Shown here one piece after another: positions 13,500 to 24,389 of a DNA stretch of 64,000 nucleotides. Source of the stretch: Physcia stellaris (Eukaryota > Ascomycota > Lecanoromycetes > Caliciales > Physciaceae); assembly GCA_018902385.1 (NCBI GenBank), contig JABSSW010000046.1, forward strand, positions 260,258 through 324,257, written 5' to 3'. The notes below the pieces were generated by a model that saw only the letters and a list, made by a program, of their open reading frames with translations, was not told the DNA's origin and did no database searches. Positions within the stretch are counted from its first letter, which is position 1, and the number at the start of each line of letters is the position of its first letter. The position numbers and the translations under genes were made by a program.

Positions 13500-14964
13500 T
13501 TAAAATATTAACGTTTCTTGCGCAATCAACGTGTTTATTGCTCAATGAATTGAAAATTGACGTTTCAACTGATGTTTTCGTGTATTGAGCAATGAACGCG
13601 ATGATTGACGAATGAACGTACGTTGATTGGTCAATGAACTTATTGGTGTATGAACGGGCACAAGTCTCATCCGATCCTTTCCACTGTCTCTCAACATCGT
13701 GGCATGACTGTCATTACTTACTATCCTTTATAATATCCTATTGATTCCCTCAAGCAGACGGAGTATCACAGTCCATGCGGCTGATTGACGAAGCCGAAAG
13801 CACAAGGTTACAGCTCGTCCGGATGGCCACATCAATTCGTTAAAAATCTACTAGACGCAGCAATGAAGACTAAGAATGTTTACTCATTGGAATTGAAGAA
13901 TTGTACCTATTGTGAGCAGATACTTAAAGCAAAGAATACATCAGGATAATCATGCAGAAATCAAAAACAAGCAATCCTCACAAAGAAAAAGATCCAAAGC
14001 CCAAAAATTCCATCAACAAGCAGACGCATTTCAATTCAGCTTTGGTCCGTATAGCAAAGTCCTTCAAGCCCCCAGGAATCTCATTTCTTCAATTTGAGTT
14101 CCCGCCTTTGTCCCTGCTCTATCCCCTCCTCTTGATAGTACGGCGCCTAAATCGAGGCTAATTCTAGTCCTTTTAATGCTTCCCCCTTAAATGGATCTTA
14201 TCCTCTGCCCCAAGCATAGCATTCCAGATCTAGAATTTGAGGGCGTCACCATGCTTATCCTCACGAAAGCATCAACCAGGTCCGATGGGTGCCTCAAGCG
14301 TACTGCGAGACTCCGTTCCGAGCACCTGGGTTCCTTTCGTGGGGCTTATGAGGTTTGGGCAACTTGCGAGAAACATCATGATCTTGCCGCTCTGGGGATG
14401 TGTTTTAAGAATTGGGGATATAAAGCTCAGCATGGGTAGGCAGTCGAAGGTGCGTCAGGTTGCCAGAATAGACCGACTGGGACCGTTGCTGAGATAACGA
14501 TCTGAGGCTCGAGCTTTGTGTGTAGACTTGAGTCTTTGATTTGTTTTTCAAACAACAAGTGGCATACGTCGAAGACCTTTGCAGCGTCTTCGCCGGCAAC
14601 GGCCCGAGCAAGGATCTGGTTGTGAGATCTGGATCAAAGTAAGAATCAGAGGTCGAGAAGGGTCGCCGCTGCGTATTTTAGAGCTCCTCTTTCTGGGATG
14701 TGATAATTGGCTGGCCCTTTATCTTCCTCGTGTAGGCATTGGTGCTGCTAGCTAGACTGAGCAGGGCCAGGTCCCGGATGGTGGAAGGATCCAGGGTAAT
14801 AGGAAGGTGTTCCTTGATGATTGAGAAGACCTGCAGCACCGACGCCTCGAGCCCAGATCTCGACAGCGTCAGATTTGTGTAATTTCCATACTCTTCTTTC
14901 TATATTTCAGATGAATGAATTGAGGTATATATCTGTGCACCTCCCCCCCAGCGACTCCAAAGGT
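13500..14964. other. Transition zone without a firm gene
   Basis: 13537-13639 holds four copies of a motif like ATTGNNCAATGAA. Base composition becomes normal after about 13650. On the minus strand, 14300-14890 contains open stretches that read like protein, for example a run around KEHLPITLDPSTIRD near 14740-14820, but I could not assemble a gene. It may be a decayed fragment downstream of the TFIIB-like gene. Confidence 0.4.
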
Positions 14965-16578
14965 TCAGAGGAAGTCCTGGTTATAACTTATGGCCAAAAA
15001 CTGGCTCAATTGACAAAGCGTGCCTCCACAGTCCACCCCACTTACCCCTTGTTGGACGGCATAATTGAAGATATGACGGAGTGTCCTGGATTCGCCAAGC
15101 GTGCGGACTGCCATGTATACACATGCGGCTGTAATTGCGGGAATAGGTCGATCAGGCACCGCTGCAGCATGGTAGATTTCCGAGTAGAAGGCCTTAGCAA
15201 TGTCCCCAGCTTCTTGGCCGAGCCCCAAGGCACTACAGTGAGCTCCAATGAGACGATAGGCTTCGATAAGATTGCTTTTTGCTTTGACAAATCTCTGTTT
15301 GAGCTCGGTTGTGCTAGACTCGGAAGTATCTTCAGACCGTTGAAGGATCGGATTTGGCTTGTATGAGTTGCGGGCTAAGAGACCGAAAGTCAGTGTAAAT
15401 CAAGACATAACCATACGAGCTACTTGCCCGCTGGGTGTTTTGGGCTCTTCGGACGGCCCAATGCATCATGTCCTGTCTCTATATCTGATAATTTCCATAT
15501 TGCGCTTCCTGGACCTTTCCTCTCAACCAAGGGCTCCTCGACACGTCTAGACTTTGTTGACTCGGAGCTGGATGACGGACGAGGCATACCACAAGGCTGT
15601 TCGAGCCTTTGTTGTGTGCTTTCAGGCGGGCCATTCGTCTTCTCTGTCACATCTTGCGAGTGAAGTGATGGAGCTGGACTTCTAGACGAGGAAGATCTCT
15701 GGCTGTCCTCTATTGTAGGTGATCCCATACGCTCGTAGGACTCTGGTTCAAGCTGCTCTAGCCATGTGACAATGCGTTTCGGTTTTTCCTGAAACATTTT
15801 CAACTGGACTTCCTGCTCGCTGGCGATTTTGAACGTTGGTGTTTTGAACTTTCGTGCAGGTTCCGAGCAAGGCCGTTTGCTCTCTGAGTTTTCGCTCGAA
15901 TCTCCATCCCATTTTCGCTTTTTACCCGATGGGGCGGACTCTGCCGAATGCAATGAAGCACTATGAGCTACGATATTCAGTCAAACCTCATGCGAGTCTG
16001 TTGTAATATGGTAACGTACCGTATCCAGATTTTCCATGGGGCTCTATCGCAAAACTTCGTGCCAATGATGTGTATTGAATATTCCTGGCGTTTAATCGAG
16101 CTCTCTTTTTGCTTAGATCCCAAGCATTCCTTGGGTGATTCTGGTGGACGAAGAGCGGCTTTGTAATTGAAGAGGCTTTGGAGGCCGATCCGCTTATGGC
16201 ATTCTTCTTCTGCTTTCCGTTTTGCAAAGAAAATCCACGGAGCTGCTCTGATGGTCTCCCATGACGCTTGTGCGTTCTTGTGGCAACGGAGAATTTCTGT
16301 ATCCGCGAGGCTGCAATATTTGATCTGTAGCCTTGGCTCTCACGGTCATGACAATATTCATATCTTTGGCTTGTAGTTTCCGTAGATGGGAGGTTTGTAG
16401 GTTTGCATTGCCCATGGGTTATGGATGGTGTCTCAGACGTAGCGGATGATTGGAACCATTGTGGTTGGTTTACTCTCCAACGTGCTTCCAAGTAAGCCAA
16501 CGTCTCTGCCTCCTGTTTAGTGAGTGGAGGGCTCTTTTCTATGGGGTTCCAAACTAGGTCTAAATCTAGTGACTTCAT
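14965..16578 (-). CDS. TFIIB/cyclin-like nuclear protein, module 1
   Basis: Three exons, 16578-16020, 15967-15428 and 15374-14965, give 502 aa; the summed length is a multiple of three. Intron 1 is GT-AG, 52 nt, phase 1. Intron 2 reads best as a GC-AG intron with a perfect GCAAGT donor, 53 nt, phase 1. Exon 1 carries a VATRTHKRH-FSLQNGKQ segment shared with the paralogues, exon 2 opens with a bipartite nuclear signal (KKRKWDG..SKRPCS) followed by TWLEQLEPESYE, and exon 3 ends in a cyclin-like helical repeat like half of TFIIB (about residues 398-495, with LIGAHCSALGL and PAITAACVYMAVR). TFIIB's zinc ribbon and second repeat are missing. The start is the first in-frame ATG. It is divergent from the FHA-kinase gene at 17462. 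The family call is by motif only; the role is inferred to be nuclear. Confidence 0.85.
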
Positions 16579-17461
16579 TTTCGCAGCACTGAAGAGCTAT
16601 CGATCTTCCTAAAGAGCTAGAAAAACCTTGAGAAGTAAGGCCAAAGGTTGTAAATGATTCAGAAGAGACAGAGAGACCCTTTCAGTGACAAGCAAGCATA
16701 TTAGCGTGCCAAGGTTCTTTGATATTTGACAGCTAGCATAGCCCCTCCTCAGTCACAACATTATCTTTCATTCACCATTAGTCTTGGCTATTAGAAAGCG
16801 TTACTTTGTGATAACTTTATTGGATTTTGACACTCATTGTGAAGGGTGATTATTTGTTGATGTTTATCCTTCATCCATGATCTAGCGTGATACGATTCTG
16901 TTCCATGAATTGCCACAAATACTTAATCATTGCACATACCTTTTTATGACACCAAGCTTACTACTCTGAAATGAAGGGATCATTATGCTTTCAGCTCGCT
17001 TCGAGCAGCAGGCCTATCAGACCACATTGTGAGAATTGCATCATTTTATACTAGGCCTTCGGATAGTGTTCAATGAAGTGAATCTTCTAACACAAAGATG
17101 TGACTGATATAATACATAAATAAGGGTCTCTCTTAAGACATAACTCTACTTCTTTATACTTTGTTCAATAACACACAACTGCGACTTGCGAGGGGCACTA
17201 GTGCTTTAGAAGGCTATAAATTTCGCGACATTCTTTCTCTTTGATATTACTCATACCTCTGAAGTTTACAAATGCGTACAAGTCACCTCTACTGACTGTA
17301 CTGACCGAAATTTATTACGAGCTTCTGCATCCATTTTTCTGTTAAGTTCGAACGATAGCCCAAACCTCATCGAACATCCTGGCCACAGGTACCTTCATAT
17401 CAGAGACTGCTCCAATTTCTCGGGTCGAGCGACCTTGCTCCAACTCGAAGTCACAGCCGCC
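16579..17461. promoter_or_regulatory. Shared divergent promoter region, module 1
   Basis: An 883-bp gap between the start codons of the TFIIB-like gene (left, minus) and the FHA-kinase gene (right, plus). No ORF of note. Both genes must be transcribed outward from here, so shared control is likely but not shown. Confidence 0.55.
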
Positions 17462-19336
17462 ATGACCTCTTCCCCGAGATCAATAGTTATGGAGGCATTT
17501 GCAAAATGCAGTTTAGTGGCTGAGGTTATACCATTCAACTTTGAAGCCATTGAATGTTCACTCAGAGTGTGGGAGCAACGGGATAAGCTTCCCAAGTCTA
17601 CGAGAAGTTACATGTATGTTCGAAACACCAGGGAGGATCAGAAGTCCGATCCCCATAATCATCAGCTCAATGCGGCTGATCTGAATTCTATCCATACCCA
17701 GAGAGGAGCTACCGAATACCCTGGCTTTTGTCTAACCACTGATAACTTTGAGCTTGGAAAGAAAACTCTAGGCTGGACACTTGGACCGTGGATGGAGGAT
17801 GGTAGTGGAAGCGGTGTTAGCCTCCTCACAAATTATCCTGGAGAACACGTGGAGGGTGTTCAAACCCCACAGGCCTTGATTCACATCCACAGCCGATCCA
17901 GCATGGTAGTGGTTCGAGCTACAAATCAGGAACCGATATATATTCAAGAAAACGGCGAGTGGGTATACGTTGGTCGCTACCAAGATCGGGTTCTTTCCCG
18001 CAAAAACTATATTCGTGTTGGAGACAAAGTGTACAAGATTGTAATTCCAAACTATGGGTTTAAGCAATATCAAGCTTATCGCCGTGGTCTTGTTGGGGCG
18101 TTCAAGATGGCCGGTTTTGCGGCCATACATAGCCGCCTTCACAGTTTGCCAAGGAAAGAGGCATTTACGATGATAGGGCCATACATTCGCCACGGTACGA
18201 TCCACAAGAACGGTGAGACATGGATCAGAGCGGGAGTAGATGTCGATTCCGGGGAGGCGGTGGCAATCAAGAGAATTGGGTTCAAACGATTCACGTTGGA
18301 TCTAGCCATGGAGCGTGAAGTGGAGGCCTTGTTTGCTTTCCCAGTAAGTAGCTGACAGCCCCTTGATTTTAAACGGTAGAGTACGAGTACTGACAGATAC
18401 ATGGATTAGAATAACAACTACGTCATTCAGGCCAAGGAAGTCCGTTGCGAGAACGGCCACTACCTAGATTCAAAACACCTTGAGGCGCAGACTAAGACGG
18501 TGCAGACTTTCTGCGAGTGTCAGGAAGTTGATTTTTACTCTGTCACGGAGCTAGCTCACGGAGATATCACATCCCAGGAGTGGCGTGAAGCTAGCATTCT
18601 GGTATGTGTGAAAATCCTGTCCGACTCCCTGAAGGGCTTAATGATAATGCACGACAAAGACTTTACGCATGGGAGGATTACCAGAAGGAATATTCTTATC
18701 ACCAAAGTGAAACCGACCGAAGTGCGGCTCTCAAATCTCAGGAATACTCTGAAAGCTGATAACTTCTCGGAGCTGGAACTGGAATCGATCTACTTGCTAC
18801 CTCCAGAGGCTTCTCCTGGACACTATACTAAAGAATGTGACATTTACAGCCTAGCTATGGTTTTCTGTTCCATCGCCTTTCCTAAGTCCTACAAGGAACA
18901 GGTCAATTACTCTCGACCACAGACATCAGCTTTCAAAGAGAAGATGGCTACACTTTTGAAAGAGATGGCACGTCAGACACCAAATTTGTGTCCTTTGGCG
19001 AATGCAGTGATCCGGATGCTATCAGCCAACGCAGACGAGCGTCCAACAGCAGCCTTTGTACTCAGTCAGATTCCAGTCAAAATCAGCCAAATGAATCATT
19101 GGGAAGCTAAGTCTCTAGCAGACGAGGAACCCACTCGAAAGAAAGTGAAACTGGGCAATTTGAGCGGTAGCGGACCGCTCAAGTATCAATCAAGTGCCGG
19201 GTCTGTGACATCTGACACCAAGAACTGGGACGATGGCGTATCCGGATTAGACTCTTCGGCAGTCCCTGCTCTGTCCGCAACGCCGATTTCCGATTTCGAT
19301 TATGGATCCGAGGGGGGCTGGTCTAAGGTGAAGTGA
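17462..19336 (+). CDS. FHA-like plus pseudokinase protein, module 1
   Basis: Two exons, 17462-18343 and 18410-19336, joined by a 66-nt phase-0 GTAAGT-TTAG intron, give 602 aa. Residues about 100-197 look like an FHA fold (a GWTLG strand, a SLLTNYPGEHV loop, a terminal VGDKVYKIV). A linker with FTMIGPYIRHGT leads into a kinase-like domain from about residue 255. The ATP-binding Lys is kept (VAIK, Lys270), but the HRD position reads HGR, the catalytic-loop Lys is gone, DFG reads SNL and APE reads PPE; the later CDIYSLA Asp is kept. I infer a pseudokinase. The C-terminal part has TRKKVKL, a likely nuclear signal. An upstream non-ATG frame (17435) was not used. The partner gene is the TFIIB-like gene on the other strand. 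Confidence 0.88.
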
Positions 19337-20343
19337 TGTGAGCAGTCAATGATACACTCACTGTGACAAGTCCCAACTGTCTTTGGCACAATGGATAAAA
19401 AGGCTCCCAAGTCGGAGAATCGCGGGTCTGTCAGGGTCGTCCGGTTGTTTGTGAGCATGCTCGTGGCGCGGCGCGATACTTTCCTTGGGCTTCATAATTT
19501 CTGCATGTAGGTCTCCTGGGGGTGGGTAGTGGGTAGTTTAGTAAAGGGCATCTGCCGAGACATTCGATGCGGGCGCTTAAATATGGGGTTTCCGCTGGTA
19601 GAGAAAACCTTCGTCTTAGATCGAGCACCTGATTAACCGTTCTGGGTGCTCGCGTGACAGCCCATTTTAGTTCAAGCAGTCCACAAGCTTCTTCACTTCC
19701 AAAATAACGCCAATGCATGTTATTGTAGTCATTCTTGTAAGTCCAAAGACATGAGGCATCGAGGAGAATCAGTATAGTTTGCAGGGATTGAGAAGGAACG
19801 TTCACCGTGAACTTGCACAAGGAAAGGTGGCTCGCGCACCGCTGGACATCGGGTTCAAAGAACTTTATTGAGTTTGAGAGATCGAAATGAAGACTCTACG
19901 AAGCGACGGAGTGAAACTGTAACGTAAGGAAAGGAGCATAGAAGGTCTGGGCCTGTGAATTGACAGAGGCCAGAGAAAATGACGTTGTTCTCAGTCCTCA
20001 CGGACATACCCGAGACGTCAATGTGGGCACTTGCATCATGTTGTGTAAGCGTTAAGCTCGAAATCTAGTGACGATCTAGACTCTGATGCAAGTCTATTGC
20101 CTAGAATCTGTATTGGAAGATAAAGCATGTCATACAGCTTCGGCCGATTTGCAAGCTGAAAATGCCACTCCTCTCCCATCCGTCCACCTTTCTGATAAGC
20201 ATCGTCTTGGACAACTTGATCTCCTTCACAGTAACTAGTTCATCATCTCCTGAATGAAATGGCCATATCCGTGTGTAAGATTCTGCGACTGTGATCATCC
20301 TCGAAGTAATAAGATATCAAGTGTAGAATGATATCCAGCGTGC
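19337..20343. other. Intergenic stretch between module 1 and the F-box gene
   Basis: I see no supported gene. A minus ORF at 19431-19820 (129 codons) has no recognisable features. A short tRNA-like stretch at about 19385-19440 is discussed under rejected items. Confidence 0.4.
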
Positions 20344-21729
20344 TCATAACTCCCATTGTCTAACCCTCTGCACCTTTGTGACTTCAACCTGAACTTGAAA
20401 TTTCCAGATGAGAAATTCGAATTGTACACCGAATTTTAGAAAGCGATGAACACTCTCCAACGTTTTAGACTGTGAACTTTTGGTTTTCTCCCGAATCATG
20501 TGACCCTCAACTGTGATGTGCTTCAGATTAGAGTTCCGTCGTTTTAATGCCTCGACCAAAGATGTACAGTCCATGCACATTGTGGCGAAACTTTCAGCGT
20601 CATCACCACACTTGACGCGAAGCTCTTCTATCGAACTTGGTAGCACGGTCTCACTTTTATCTTCAGAACGAATCAAGCCTTCCGGATAGAGCTCCAAGTA
20701 CCGCAGGTTTTTGAACATTGAGATATCGCCGAGGAAATTTGCTACCTTCCGACTGTCGTAGGAGGGGATATCGAATGTGAGTGACTGCAGACTATCCTTG
20801 CAAAACATTTGAAGCGAAACGCAAAGCCAGTAGCAGTCAATCCGCGTCGTACATGCGTCTGGATGATTCCGATTGATTTTGTACCAGTCATGTACAGGTA
20901 TTTCATTGATTGTGAATGTTTTCAAATTTGGGAGTCCTTGGAGAAACCTGTGAATAAGTTTGTCTCCGACCACACATGAGTTGAATTGCAAGTGTTCCAC
21001 ATTCGAGGGCCTTGCTAGCAACTGGAGTGCGAATTCGTCGGTACAATTATCGTTGATGTGATTGACAGATAATCTCCGCAATGAAGGGATTAGAGTAGCG
21101 AATATTTTTGCCAAACCGATGCCGAGAACCCATTCCTGGCCCTCTCGGTTTGTGTGGAGCTGCAACACTCTCAGATGCGGAAGGAAGCTTGGGAAAAGCG
21201 GTGCTGAGGGGTGACTCTGATTCTCCTCAATTAGCTCTAGCGCTTCAAGCATCATTGATTCATCCTCTGGTACTCCAGCGACTCGAAGCACACGCAGCTC
21301 AGAAAGTTCCCACAACAAAAGGGGAAAGACGCCCTCTTCCGTCCCCAACTTAGAAATTGCACTGGACAACGAAGTAGGGTCATTGTGTAGAGCCTGACGC
21401 ATTTCATTTGGGGAGTTTGTGCATAGGCGGACTCTACCGTGATTGTCCGGCGATATCTCGTTGTGCCAATCCTCGATTGTGAGCTTCCGAATGTAGTAGT
21501 GAAGGTGTTGCTTGGATATCACATCAAGTAGCAAGCGTGCGATGGAGCCATGGGATTCGTTTCTTCCACAGATGGCGTGTCCAAAATCCCTCTTGAGGCT
21601 CTGATGCCGATCAATCAAAGGCTGCAGAATACGTCGTATGTGCCTGCTGGTGGAGGTGAATGGATCGATGGCTTCTGGTGCGAGAAATCCTCCAATGTTT
21701 TGGATGAGCTCGGGCGGGAGCTTCTCCAT
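20344..21729 (-). CDS. F-box protein with leucine-rich repeat-like region
   Basis: A single-exon gene of 462 aa starting at the ATG at 21729; the frame runs open further upstream but only to a non-ATG codon. The first residues, MEKLPPELIQNIGGFL with a following STSRHIRR segment, are an F-box, the part that binds Skp1 in SCF ubiquitin ligases. The rest has recurring leucine-rich stretches (LRVLQLH, LRRLSVNH, VEHLQFNS, LKTFTINE, LRYLELYP, IEELRVK), consistent with an LRR substrate-binding surface. The target is unknown. It lies between modules 1 and 2 and has normal composition. The call is firm for the F-box, weaker for the repeat count. Confidence 0.85.
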   Translation of the reverse strand: MEKLPPELIQNIGGFLAPEAIDPFTSTSRHIRRILQPLIDRHQSLKRDFGHAICGRNESHGSIARLLLDVISKQHLHYYIRKLTIEDWHNEISPDNHGRVRLCTNSPNEMRQALHNDPTSLSSAISKLGTEEGVFPLLLWELSELRVLRVAGVPEDESMMLEALELIEENQSHPSAPLFPSFLPHLRVLQLHTNREGQEWVLGIGLAKIFATLIPSLRRLSVNHINDNCTDEFALQLLARPSNVEHLQFNSCVVGDKLIHRFLQGLPNLKTFTINEIPVHDWYKINRNHPDACTTRIDCYWLCVSLQMFCKDSLQSLTFDIPSYDSRKVANFLGDISMFKNLRYLELYPEGLIRSEDKSETVLPSSIEELRVKCGDDAESFATMCMDCTSLVEALKRRNSNLKHITVEGHMIREKTKSSQSKTLESVHRFLKFGVQFEFLIWKFQVQVEVTKVQRVRQWEL

Positions 21730-22825
21730 TATCAAGGTCTGGCGCGTTGCGTGCAAGAACAAAGAAGGACGGAGAAAATCTGCAGAGTCTATGGATTTGA
21801 CCTCGTGACGTGCAGCATGCTCAATAGCTCGCGCAACAAATGGGTTTCCACAAATTGAAGTGAAGATGAGTGTTCTAGTTCCCAAGGAGAGGAGGCGGAA
21901 AGTTCTGCCGAGTTCGGGCAGGTTTGGCCGAGATCACTGTAGCTCTAGCTTAACCCTAATTTGGCGTCAGAGGGTTGGCCTTGGCAAGCACCTCGGAGAC
22001 TCGAAGTTTTCCAGCTTCACGATGCAGAAGAAGTGCATTAGACTGGAGACTGTCGTACAGCGAGGGAGTGAGAGGAGGCCACGGGGGTAATGGTGCCTGA
22101 AGTGGCCTGCTCGAATCGAGAAAAACGAAACACCAAGGGTTTAATTAGTTAGCCAAGGCCCTCCTAAGAGGTGATTGGCTCGGTTTGTTTTAGCCACATA
22201 ACGGACCCTAAGGACGGTTTCGAGTGCTGAAGGTAATAATAATGAATCAATCAAATCCAGCTCCACAAGAGCATAAGGCAGCTGAAAGGGACTACGGAAT
22301 CACAGTCGATAAGAGATCAATCAGGCTCGCTCAAAAGGCAAGTATAGACTAGTTTTTTACGTCTAATGTACGCACAAAGGAACCTACCTGCGAAGTATTT
22401 TCGCTCCTGAATTGCTGTCATTATCCAACGTGATCCTGAGGCACCATTCTAAAGATACACGAGTCTTGAGACAACAGCTTGGAAGCGGTAGAAGCCCTTT
22501 GCAAGCTCTTTGGGCCTGCAACCGCTATGCCCAGTCGCATTTCAAAGAAGCCAGCGCGTCAAGTTCACAGTCTAAGTATTTTTGAGCAAAGCTACCCAAT
22601 GTCAGTTCTAGCTGACGTAAGTAGAGTAACAGGTCGCGGCCGATGTGTAGAGTCACCAATCAATGTCCGCAAAGGCGCTAGCCGCCCCTGAGACTATCGC
22701 TTGTCTGCAACTTTATGCGATAACATCTTTGCCGTCAAGCGAGACGGTAGGGAGATATAGATATGTACTGATACCCCCCAAAATTGCATTCATACTTTAC
22801 GTTTCTGGAGAAGACATCGGCCGTC
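21730..22825. other. Intergenic stretch left of the secreted-protein gene
   Basis: No firm gene. A short open frame from 22243 (about 36 codons) resembles nothing I can name with confidence, and the other open frames here are shadows. Confidence 0.35.
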
Positions 22826-23596
22826 ATGCCATATTTCACGACCCTATCTGCTGCGCTGGCCTGCCATTTCCTGATCATTGAATCAGCTGTGGCAACTCCG
22901 GCCGGAAGTAGCTCCAACCCCATGCTACAGCAAGGTTGGCGACCCAGCGCAGGAAGTGATGCATCAGGCAATGCCGAGGAGTTGACTATGTACGCGGTGC
23001 CCCCAAATTTCCGCGCCGATGCCGTAGCGTATTTCATGTCAAGTGAACAAGGGCCGATCATCGAAGTCAATAATACGTGAGTCTCCATCGACCCGGATCT
23101 CATACTCGAGCCGTCTAAGCATCTCGTAAGGTTTTCGACTGGGGTGCCTTCTATTAATGTGCCACTCCAAGTTGGTCCTCTCGGCGAAAACAACTACGCA
23201 TACTACCTGGAGATACAGAACTCGATGCCACATCCTAGGACGACCTTCTCCAAATTCGACTTTTCAAAGAACCTCTTCCAATCCGCGTTCGATTTATCAA
23301 CTCAGATTCCGGGATCGAGCCGTGGACCAAAGACGCCATATCCGGGTCGCCGCTTCGTGGGGGCGAAGTTTCCGTCTACTCTACCTGGTAGACTCGACAT
23401 GTACCTGGACGACAATAGCATTGGCTATGAGATGTGGTATCGAGATCTTAATTTTATTTTGAAGTATATGTTTGATGCCCATATTGGCAACCCTCAAGCA
23501 GAAGCGCACGGTTATTTTGATTTACAGGTCTGGTGTTTCTTGAATGGAAGTAAGGATCCGCATAAGACGGTGCACGGGTACTTCAGGCCAGCGTGA
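22826..23596 (+). CDS. Small secreted protein, unknown function
   Basis: Two exons, 22826-23076 and 23131-23596, joined by a 54-nt phase-2 GTGAGT-TAAG intron, give 238 aa. The ATG at 22826 starts a signal peptide (hydrophobic LSAALACHFLIIESAVA, likely cut after AVA). The mature part is about 210 residues with a single Cys, rich in Tyr, Phe and Pro (FDFSKNLFQSAFDL, DMYLDDNSIGYEMWYRDL, GYFDLQVWCFLNG). I recognise no family. Its size, secretion and position between repeated modules near an AT-rich island would fit an effector-type or lineage-specific protein, but the lack of Cys pairs is atypical for small effectors. The splice model is supported by frame continuity. Confidence 0.78.
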
Positions 23597-24389
23597 TGAG
23601 GTATCCAATAACAGTTGATGCCACGTGCATCGAGGGATGTCATTGCCGGGAATCCGGGTATCTATTCCCAAGCTCGGATGGAGGGTGTCAGATAGTACTT
23701 ATGTTACAGATGACTGACAGCGACATAAACAAGAGGCGAGCAGCAAGCGGTAAACCAAGTGTCATTCTCCAGAGACGTACTCAGAGCCCACGGTTTTCTG
23801 GACTTTTTGAACGCTCCGGAGATGGAGTGACATAATAATTCGATACGTGCACGATGTAAAGCTCCGTCCCGTGCGACAGACTTGGATCATTCATTCAGAA
23901 ACATAAATGAGAGCGAGATACAGAGGTCAAATCATCTTATTGTTGGTTTATAAGTAGTTTTAAAACTACATGAGAGTCTTCTAACTGGTAGCTGAGCGGT
24001 AATCCAACTGACTCTTGAGCACTTCGCTACATACGAATGAGCTGATGAACACAGCCTTAGAATTGCTAGGCGTAACTCCTTGTTCGTCAGACTGGGAAAT
24101 GTCTGCTCTCTTCTGGTGTTTTTCGGGTATTGGCCGAGCAACTCGGGACGAACTATATTGCCCTAGCCTAGCAAATACCACAATTGATACTGGGGCGGAT
24201 AAAAGCTTGCAAATAGTGTCATTTACGTAATCCTTCTGCTTTTCTTCGAAGTTGCTGATCGTTAATCATCTGGTCGTGATCGTTAGCCATTTATAGCCAC
24301 GTGGCATCCACACTTTTCCTACCAACAAAGACTAGAGTATTGGCATCCTGGTATTGTAGGGTCGCCGGAAGAGGGTGAAGTCGGCCTCT
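23597..24389. other. Intergenic stretch right of the secreted-protein gene
   Basis: I see no supported gene; open frames on both strands are short and featureless. It includes the 3' ends of the flanking convergent genes. Confidence 0.35.

Noticed and set aside
14821-15663. Plus-strand frames of up to 181 codons opposite the module 1 TFIIB-like gene
   Set aside because: They are antisense shadows of coding exons with no features of their own.
19385-19440. tRNA-like text (GGCACAATGGAT near the start, GGCTCCC...GGAG in the middle)
   Set aside because: The anticodon stem does not give a 7-nt loop, the T-arm lacks a TTCRA box and there is no closing acceptor stem. At most a decayed tRNA.
23144-23462. 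Alternative plus-strand frame over the secreted-protein exon 2
   Set aside because: It does not splice to the signal-peptide exon in phase; the kept frame does.
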